Shown here: in pieces, positions 58,595 through 64,000 of the stretch
Layout: every line of letters begins with the position of its first letter
Numbering within the stretch: the first letter of the stretch is position 1
Translations under genes and position numbers: made by a program
Notes under the pieces: model-generated
What the model was told of the DNA's origin: nothing
The model's input: only the letters and a program-made list of their open reading frames with translations
Database searches by the model: none
Assembly (NCBI RefSeq): GCF_001806325.1
Contig: NZ_CP017580.1
Location: forward strand, 124,001 to 188,000
Direction of reading: 5' to 3'
DNA from: Curtobacterium sp. BH-2-1-1
GTDB lineage: Bacteria > Actinomycetota > Actinomycetes > Actinomycetales > Microbacteriaceae
Length of the DNA: 64,000 nt

Positions 58595-60130
58595 ATGAGT
58601 CCGCTCCCCGCCCGCAGCACCTCCCGCCTCGGCCGCGCGGCCCTCGCCGCCACCGCGGTGGCCGTCGCCTCGGCCCTCGTGCTGACCGGCTGCTCCGGAT
58701 CCCCGAACGAGGACGGCGGCACCGACGCCACCGTCCGCGTCGGTCTCGTCCTCGAACCGACGAGCCTCGACATCCGCACGCAGTCCGGTGCCGCACTCGA
58801 CCAGGTGCTCATCGACAACGTCTACCAGGGGCTCGTCGGCCGCACGGCGGACGGTGACGTCCGCGACGTGCTGGCGTCGAAGCACGAGGTGTCGGACGAC
58901 GGCCTGACGTACACGTTCACGCTGCGCGACGGCACCACGTTCCAGGACGGCAAGGACGTCACCGCGGCCGACGTCGTCTGGTCGCTGCAGCAGGTCAAGT
59001 CGAACGATTCGTACGTCGACTCCGCGCAGCTCGCCAACGTGACGTCGATCACCTCGCCGTCCTCCGGTGTGGTGGAGCTCAAGCTCGCCAAGCCCGACTC
59101 CGACCTGCTCTGGAACCTCACGGGGCGCGCAGGTCTGGTACTCGAGAAGGCCGCGAAGAACGACCTGTCGGACACCGCCAACGGCACCGGTCCGTACGAG
59201 GTGTCGAGCTGGAAGCAGGGCGACTCCCTCACCTTCGAGCGGAACGCCGACTACTGGGGCACGAAGGCCAAGGTCGCCAAGGTCGTCTTCCGGTACATCA
59301 CGCAGCCGTCCACCGCGGTGAACGCCATGGCGAACGGCGACCTCGACGTGCAGACCGCCGTCGACGGCACGCTCAAGAGCCAGCTGCAGAACAGCTCGGA
59401 CATCTCGCTGCACACCGGCAAGACGACCGACAAGTACACGCTCGCGTTCAACGACCAGAAGGCGCCGTTCACCGACAAGCGGGTGCGCCAGGCGATCCGG
59501 CAGGCGATCGACGCCAAGGCGATCATCAAGGCGATCGGCGGCACCGGCGTGGAGCAGGGCGGCCCGATCCCCGAGCTCGACCCCGGCTACCAGGACCTCA
59601 CCGACATCGACGCGTACGACCCCGCGAACGCGAAGAAGCTCCTCGCCGAGGCCGGTCACCCGAAGCTCGACCTCACGCTGACGTTCGCGAACATCTACTC
59701 GGCGACGATCGGCGACGTGCTGAAGTCGCAGCTCGCCGACGTCGGCATCACCCTGACGGTCAAGCGCGTCGACTTCGCCACCTGGCTGTCGCAGGTGTTC
59801 GAAGCACCGAAGAGCGGCACCCGCGACTTCGACCTGTCGATGGTGAACCACGTCGAGGCGCGCGACTTCGGCAACTGGGCGAACCCGGAGTACTACTTCG
59901 GCTACGACAACGCCGAGGTGCAGTCGCTCTACGCCGACTCGGTCGCCGCGACGGACGAAGCCGCCAAGGTCGCCGACCTGCAGAAGGCGGCGCGGATCGT
60001 CAGCGAGGACGCCGCCGGCGAGTGGCTCTACACGGCGACGTCGATCACGGCGGTACGGAAGGGCGTCACGGGCTTCCCGTACGACGGCACGAACTCGCGC
60101 CTCGACCTGTCGAAGCTCGCCGTCAAGTGA
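58595..60130 (+). CDS. ABC transporter substrate-binding lipoprotein (peptide/nickel family 5)
   Basis: 511 residues. Signal peptide with lipobox VLTGCSGS (Cys about residue 33), then a family 5 binding fold (LEPTSLDIRTQSGAALDQVLIDNVYQGLV; LAFNDQKAPFTDKRVRQAI). Ribosome site GGAAGGAA. Probably binds peptides; first gene of a five-gene transporter operon. TAACCT at 58535-58540 may be the -10. Confidence 0.93.
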   Translation: MSPLPARSTSRLGRAALAATAVAVASALVLTGCSGSPNEDGGTDATVRVGLVLEPTSLDIRTQSGAALDQVLIDNVYQGLVGRTADGDVRDVLASKHEVSDDGLTYTFTLRDGTTFQDGKDVTAADVVWSLQQVKSNDSYVDSAQLANVTSITSPSSGVVELKLAKPDSDLLWNLTGRAGLVLEKAAKNDLSDTANGTGPYEVSSWKQGDSLTFERNADYWGTKAKVAKVVFRYITQPSTAVNAMANGDLDVQTAVDGTLKSQLQNSSDISLHTGKTTDKYTLAFNDQKAPFTDKRVRQAIRQAIDAKAIIKAIGGTGVEQGGPIPELDPGYQDLTDIDAYDPANAKKLLAEAGHPKLDLTLTFANIYSATIGDVLKSQLADVGITLTVKRVDFATWLSQVFEAPKSGTRDFDLSMVNHVEARDFGNWANPEYYFGYDNAEVQSLYADSVAATDEAAKVADLQKAARIVSEDAAGEWLYTATSITAVRKGVTGFPYDGTNSRLDLSKLAVK

Positions 60131-60154
60131 GGCGGGCACGGACCACGGCTCCCG

Positions 60155-60160
60155 TAGCAT
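60155..60160 (+). promoter_or_regulatory. Possible internal -10 before the first permease gene
   Basis: TAGCAT, then 7 bases, then the GTG at 60168. Suggests the membrane part of the transporter can also be transcribed on its own as a leaderless mRNA. Confidence 0.35.
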
Positions 60161-60167
60161 CGGTGTC

Positions 60168-61121
60168 GTGACCCGGTTCCTCATCGGGCGGGTGCTCCTG
60201 CTCGTCGTCGGCCTGCTCGTGGCCAGCGTGATCATCTTCGCGACGCTCCGGGTGCTGCCCGGCGACGTGGCGCAGATCGTCGCGGGCACCCAGGCGTCGC
60301 CGGCGCAGGTGGCCGAACTGCGCCAGCAGCTCGGGCTCGACCGATCGGTCGTCGTGCAGTACCTCGACTGGATCGGCGGGCTGTTCCGCGGCGACCTCGG
60401 GCGGTCCCTCGTCACCGACGGACGGGTCGCACCCGAGATCGCCCAGAAGCTCAGCGTCACGCTGCCGCTCGCGGCCATGTCCCTCGTCGCCGCGCTCGTC
60501 ATCGGGGTGCCGCTCGGCGTGCTCGCGGCGGTGCTGCGGCGTCGCCCGGGCGGGGCCGTCATCGCCTTCGTGGCGCAGGCGGTCGCGGCGATCCCGATCG
60601 TCTGGGCGGGCATGCTCCTCGTGGCGCTGTTCGCCGTCACGCTGCACTGGCTGCCGACGCAGGGCTTCCCGCTCGACGGGTGGGACGAACCCGGTCGGGC
60701 GTTCGCCGCGCTCGTGCTGCCCGCGCTGACGATCGGCGCCGTCGAGGGTGCGGTGATCCTGCGCTTCGCCCGCTCGGCGACGCTCGGGGTGCTCGACGCC
60801 GACCACGTCCGCACGGCGGCGGCGATCGGCCTCACCCGGACGCAGGCGCTCGTCAAGCACGGGCTCCCGTCGGTGGCGCTGACCGTGCTGGCCGTGCTCG
60901 GCGTGCAGATCGCCGGGCTCCTGGTCGGGGCCGTCGTCGTCGAACAGCTCTTCTCGCTCCCCGGCGTCGGGCGCATGCTCGTCACCGACGTGGGGCGCCG
61001 TGACATCACGAAGGTGCAGTCGGAGCTGCTCGTGCTCACCGGACTCGTGCTGCTCGTGGGCTTCGCGGTCGACGTCGTGCACCGCACGCTGGACCCCCGA
61101 CAGCGCGAGGTGTCCGAGTGA
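60168..61121 (+). CDS. ABC transporter permease, DppB type
   Basis: 317 residues with six membrane helices. N-terminal RVLLLVVGLLVASVIIFATLRVLPGD and the DppB loop (TAAAIGLTRTQALVKHGLP) are standard. GTG start, 37 bp after the binding protein gene. Confidence 0.94.
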   Translation: MTRFLIGRVLLLVVGLLVASVIIFATLRVLPGDVAQIVAGTQASPAQVAELRQQLGLDRSVVVQYLDWIGGLFRGDLGRSLVTDGRVAPEIAQKLSVTLPLAAMSLVAALVIGVPLGVLAAVLRRRPGGAVIAFVAQAVAAIPIVWAGMLLVALFAVTLHWLPTQGFPLDGWDEPGRAFAALVLPALTIGAVEGAVILRFARSATLGVLDADHVRTAAAIGLTRTQALVKHGLPSVALTVLAVLGVQIAGLLVGAVVVEQLFSLPGVGRMLVTDVGRRDITKVQSELLVLTGLVLLVGFAVDVVHRTLDPRQREVSE

Positions 61122-62017
61122 TCCGCCGCCTCCTCGCCCGGCCGACCGGGGTCTTCGCCGTGGTCGTCCTCGGCCTGCTCGTCGTCCTCGCCGTGGTGTC
61201 GCTCGTGTGGACGCCGCAGGACCCCTTCCGCGCCGACCCCTTCCACCAGTGGGAGTCACCGAGCCCCGCGCACTGGTTCGGGACCGACGCCTCCGGCCGG
61301 GACATCGCGAGCTACCTGCTCGCCGGCACCCGCACGACCGTGCTCGTCGCGGTGGGCTCCGGCGTGATCGCGAGCGTCGTCGGCATGGTCCTCACCGCGA
61401 TCGGCTCGCTCACCGCGCGCTGGGTCCGCGAGGGCACCGCCGTCCTGCTCGACATCCTCGTGGCGTTCCCGACCCTCCTCACCGCGATGCTGCTCACCGC
61501 GATCGCCGGCGGGTCGCTCGGCGTCGTGATCGTCAGCGTCGGCCTGTCCTTCGGCGTCACGATCGCCCGGGTGGCCCGCGGGGAGATCCGCCGCATCGCC
61601 CGCAGCGACTACGTCACCGCCGCGCGGGCGTCGGGCGTGGGCGGTGCCGGGGTGCTGTTCCGCCACCTCGTGCCGAACGCGGCGCCGCTGTTCACCGTGC
61701 AGCTCTCGCTCGCGATGGCCACCGCGGTCCTCGCGGAGGCCGGGCTCTCGTACCTCGGGTACGGCGCCGGCTCGAACACGGCCTCGTGGGGCAGCATGCT
61801 CGCCGACCTGCAGACGTACATCGGCGTGCACCCCTGGAGCGCCACCTGGCCCGGTGCGGCCATCGCCCTGGTCGTCGCGGCACTGTCGCTGCTCGGCGAC
61901 GCCGTCCGCGACGCGACGGACCCGCGCCTGACGACGAACGACCGCGCGGCCGGTGGCGGACCCGCGCCCCGCACGCCGGACGACCCGGCCACGACGAGCA
62001 CGGGGGTGACCGCATGA
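61118..62017 (+). CDS. ABC transporter permease, DppC type
   Basis: 299 residues. GTG overlaps the previous stop (GTGA). HWFGTDASGRDIASYLLAG, and the ATPase-contact loop DYVTAARASGVGGAGVLFRHLVPN are typical of DppC. An Ala/Pro/Thr-rich cytoplasmic tail ends the protein. Confidence 0.94.
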   Translation: MIRRLLARPTGVFAVVVLGLLVVLAVVSLVWTPQDPFRADPFHQWESPSPAHWFGTDASGRDIASYLLAGTRTTVLVAVGSGVIASVVGMVLTAIGSLTARWVREGTAVLLDILVAFPTLLTAMLLTAIAGGSLGVVIVSVGLSFGVTIARVARGEIRRIARSDYVTAARASGVGGAGVLFRHLVPNAAPLFTVQLSLAMATAVLAEAGLSYLGYGAGSNTASWGSMLADLQTYIGVHPWSATWPGAAIALVVAALSLLGDAVRDATDPRLTTNDRAAGGGPAPRTPDDPATTSTGVTA

Positions 62018-62832
62018 GCGACGCGACCACTCCGGGCACCGCAGCCTCCGGGCTCGAGGTGCGGGGGTTGACGGTCCGCATCGACCGTCGGACGATCCTC
62101 GACGACGTGACGTTCACCGTGCCTCCTGGCCGCCGCGTCGGCGTGATCGGCGCGTCCGGGTCTGGCAAGTCGATGACCTCGCTGGCCCTGATGGGACTCG
62201 AGCCGACCGGCGCGACCGTCACCGGCAGCGTCCGGTTGGACGGCACCGAGCTCGTCGGCCTGCCCGACCGCGAGCGCGCCCGCCACCGCGGCGCCGGCAT
62301 CGGGATGGTCTTCCAGGAACCCGGCACCGCGCTCGACCCGCTCCGCCGGGTCGGCGCGCAGATCGCCGAACCGCTGCGGCTGCACCGCGGACTCGACCGG
62401 CGTGCCGCAGCGGCCGCCGCGCTCGACCTCGCCGTCAGCGTGGGGCTGCCGGATCCCGAGTCGCTGCTGCGGCAGTACCCGCACCAGCTCTCGGGTGGGC
62501 AGCGGCAGCGGATCTGCATCGCGATGGCGATGGCGGGTCAGCCGTCCTACCTCGTGGCGGACGAACCCACCACGGCGCTCGACGTCACGACCGAGGCCCG
62601 GATCCTCGAGCTGTTCGAGGGCCTCACCGCGGGCATGGTCTTCGTCACGCACGACCTCGCGGTGCTCGCCCGGATCGCGGACACGGCCGTCGTGCTCGAC
62701 GCCGGCCGGGTCGTCGAACACGGGTCGGTCGCAGGACTCCTCGCGGCACCGCAGCACCCCGCGACGGCCGCCCTCGTCGACGCCGCCCGCGCCACCGCCC
62801 GTCGTGCCCCTCGGACCGGAGGCTCCGCATGA
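62014..62832 (+). CDS. ABC transporter ATP-binding protein, DppD type
   Basis: 272 residues, ATGA overlap. Walker A GASGSGKSM, signature LSGGQRQRI, Walker B YLVADEPTTALD. Lacks a clear oligopeptide C-terminal cysteine cluster. Confidence 0.94.
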   Translation: MSDATTPGTAASGLEVRGLTVRIDRRTILDDVTFTVPPGRRVGVIGASGSGKSMTSLALMGLEPTGATVTGSVRLDGTELVGLPDRERARHRGAGIGMVFQEPGTALDPLRRVGAQIAEPLRLHRGLDRRAAAAAALDLAVSVGLPDPESLLRQYPHQLSGGQRQRICIAMAMAGQPSYLVADEPTTALDVTTEARILELFEGLTAGMVFVTHDLAVLARIADTAVVLDAGRVVEHGSVAGLLAAPQHPATAALVDAARATARRAPRTGGSA

Positions 62833-63611
62833 CCGACGTCCTGCACGCCAGCGACCTGCACCGCACTTACCGGCTCCCCCGCCGCGGACCGTTCGAACCC
62901 GGGCCCGTCCGGACCGCGGTGGACGGCGTCGACCTGACGGTCGCGCCCGGCGCACGCCTGGGGATCGTCGGCGAGTCCGGATCGGGCAAGTCGACGCTGG
63001 TGCGGCTGCTCGCCGGCCTGGAGGCGCCTTCCGCGGGCACCGTGACCGCCTCCGGTCGTCCGGTGGTGGCGTCCGGGTCCGCGGCCGCGATGCGCTGGTT
63101 CCGTCGCGAGACCGGGGTGGTCTTCCAGGACCCGTACGCGTCGCTCGACCCGCGGATGCGCGTGGGCGCGATCGTCGCGGAACCGCTGCGGGCGCTCCGG
63201 ATCGACGGTTCGCACGACGCGCTCGTGCGGGACGTCCTCGCACGCGTCGACCTCACCGCCGACGTCGTCGACCGGTACCCGCACGAGTTCTCCGGCGGCC
63301 AACGGCAGCGCATCGCGATCGCCCGGGCCGTCGTGCACTCGCCGCGGATCCTGTTCGGGGACGAGCCGATGAGCGCCCTCGACGTGGTGGTCCGGGCCCG
63401 CGTGATCGAGCTGTTCCGGTCGCTCGCGGACGACCTCGGGCTGACGCTGGTGCTGGTGTCGCACGACATCGGCGTGGTGCAGCGGCTGTGCGACACGGTG
63501 GCGGTGATGTCCGCGGGGCGGATCGTCGAGCACGGGCCGGTGTCCCTGCTCGATGCGCCGGAGCACCCGGTGACCCGGGCCCTGGTGGAGGCTGCGCCGA
63601 CGCTGCCGTAG
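62829..63611 (+). CDS. ABC transporter ATP-binding protein, DppF type
   Basis: 260 residues, ATGA overlap. Walker A GESGSGKSTLVR, signature FSGGQRQRI, Walker B RILFGDEPMSALD. Completes the heterodimeric ATPase pair of the transporter. Confidence 0.94.
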   Translation: MTDVLHASDLHRTYRLPRRGPFEPGPVRTAVDGVDLTVAPGARLGIVGESGSGKSTLVRLLAGLEAPSAGTVTASGRPVVASGSAAAMRWFRRETGVVFQDPYASLDPRMRVGAIVAEPLRALRIDGSHDALVRDVLARVDLTADVVDRYPHEFSGGQRQRIAIARAVVHSPRILFGDEPMSALDVVVRARVIELFRSLADDLGLTLVLVSHDIGVVQRLCDTVAVMSAGRIVEHGPVSLLDAPEHPVTRALVEAAPTLP

Positions 63612-63718
63612 CGCCGGCGATGTGCGACTCCTGTTCGACTGGGCGGGAGTCCTTGCCCACTGTGCGGGACCCTCGGGAGCATCGACGTGCATCGATCGCT
63701 TCTCGAAGGGGAGAACGC

Positions 63719-64000
63719 ATGAGCACGTCGAACGACATCACCAGACGGACGGCACTCGGTCTCGGCATCGTCGCCACCGCATCGGCCGCGAGCGGGGTCC
63801 TCGGACCAGGGCACGGCCGACCACACCTCGCCGCCACGGTCACGAAGGAGTTCGCGGCCGACACGACCACGCTGCTGAAGAACCCGCTCAACGGCTGGGC
63901 GCTGTACGGCTCGTCCACCCCGGCGGCGGACTACTGGACGCAGTACGACGACGTCCCGCTGCCCGACGGCACCACGATCACCGTGTCCGACCACGCCTCG
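63719..64000 (+). CDS. Secreted protein, cut by window end
   Basis: 94 codons from ATG 63719, with GAAGGGGAG upstream. The N-terminus ITRRTALGLGIVATASAASG looks like a Tat signal (twin Arg then hydrophobic stretch). The mature start (LLKNPLNGWALYG...DYWTQYD) faintly resembles glycoside hydrolase-like secreted proteins that open with NPxxGW. Without the rest the function cannot be given. Confidence 0.7.
   Translation, partial: MSTSNDITRRTALGLGIVATASAASGVLGPGHGRPHLAATVTKEFAADTTTLLKNPLNGWALYGSSTPAADYWTQYDDVPLPDGTTITVSDHAS

Noticed and set aside
63612..63718. Operator for the last gene (ATCGA-6-TCGAT) and a GACTCC/GGAGTC hairpin
   Set aside because: Arms of 5-6 bases are expected by chance in this composition; not strong enough to report.

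Overview
The window is a very GC-rich chromosomal segment with dense genes, many GTG starts and 4-base ATGA/GTGA stop-start overlaps. The gene order argS-lysA-hom-thrC-thrB-rho-prfA-prmC-tsaC-wecA-atpIBEFHAGDC is typical of Actinobacteria. Protein features (short AtpC, stand-alone AtpH, Rho with a long N-terminal insert, a Pls-type peptide synthetase, a kinase/giant Ig-like protein locus) suggest the family Microbacteriaceae, perhaps Curtobacterium or a near relative. This is inferred from gene content only. I saw no prophage, insertion sequence, CRISPR array or rRNA.

Positions 1-17400 (minus strand): one long envelope-signalling locus. In transcription order it holds a small unknown gene, an FHA protein with six DDT(V/I/L) motifs, a PP2C phosphatase, a membrane Ser/Thr kinase, a 1958-residue Ig-like/FN3 membrane protein, a MoxR ATPase, a DUF58 protein, a transglutaminase-like protein lacking its Cys and His, a zinc-ribbon/FHA protein, and a cut-off membrane protein with a weak FtsK/EccC resemblance. 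Four consecutive junctions are translationally coupled.

Positions 17445-40342 (minus strand): core metabolism. A strong hairpin ends the ATP synthase operon, whose last gene is yaaA, apparently starting at CTG. Upstream lie atpCDGAHFEB, an AtpI-like protein, a WecA/TagO-type transferase and tsaC. A lone plus-strand HAD hydrolase follows, then prmC-prfA-rho, thrB-thrC-hom-lysA, a DUF2993 protein and argS.

Positions 40402-49542: a lipoprotein, tRNA-Arg(CCG), a Gfo/Idh/MocA oxidoreductase, and then the most interesting locus. This is a 1308-residue Pls/PosA-type peptide synthetase (the family that makes epsilon-poly-lysine-like polymers), overlapped by an M1 metallopeptidase, with a phosphopantetheinyl transferase 2.4 kb further on. 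Between them lie an XRE regulator and a divergent methionine aminopeptidase sharing a palindromic operator.

Positions 49751-55803: TPM-domain protein and PspA (membrane stress), a degenerate arginase-fold protein, a flavin disulfide reductase-like protein with a small HExxH protein, and a 543-bp gene-free stretch carrying three ungapped 90-bp repeats.

Positions 55804-64000: an iron-linked pair (FecE-type ATPase and siderophore-interacting protein) behind a DtxR/IdeR-like box, an alpha/beta hydrolase, a complete five-gene peptide/nickel-type ABC transporter operon, and the start of a secreted, possibly Tat-exported protein cut by the window end. Many single genes show a -10-like hexamer 6-8 bases before the start codon, which suggests leaderless mRNAs.
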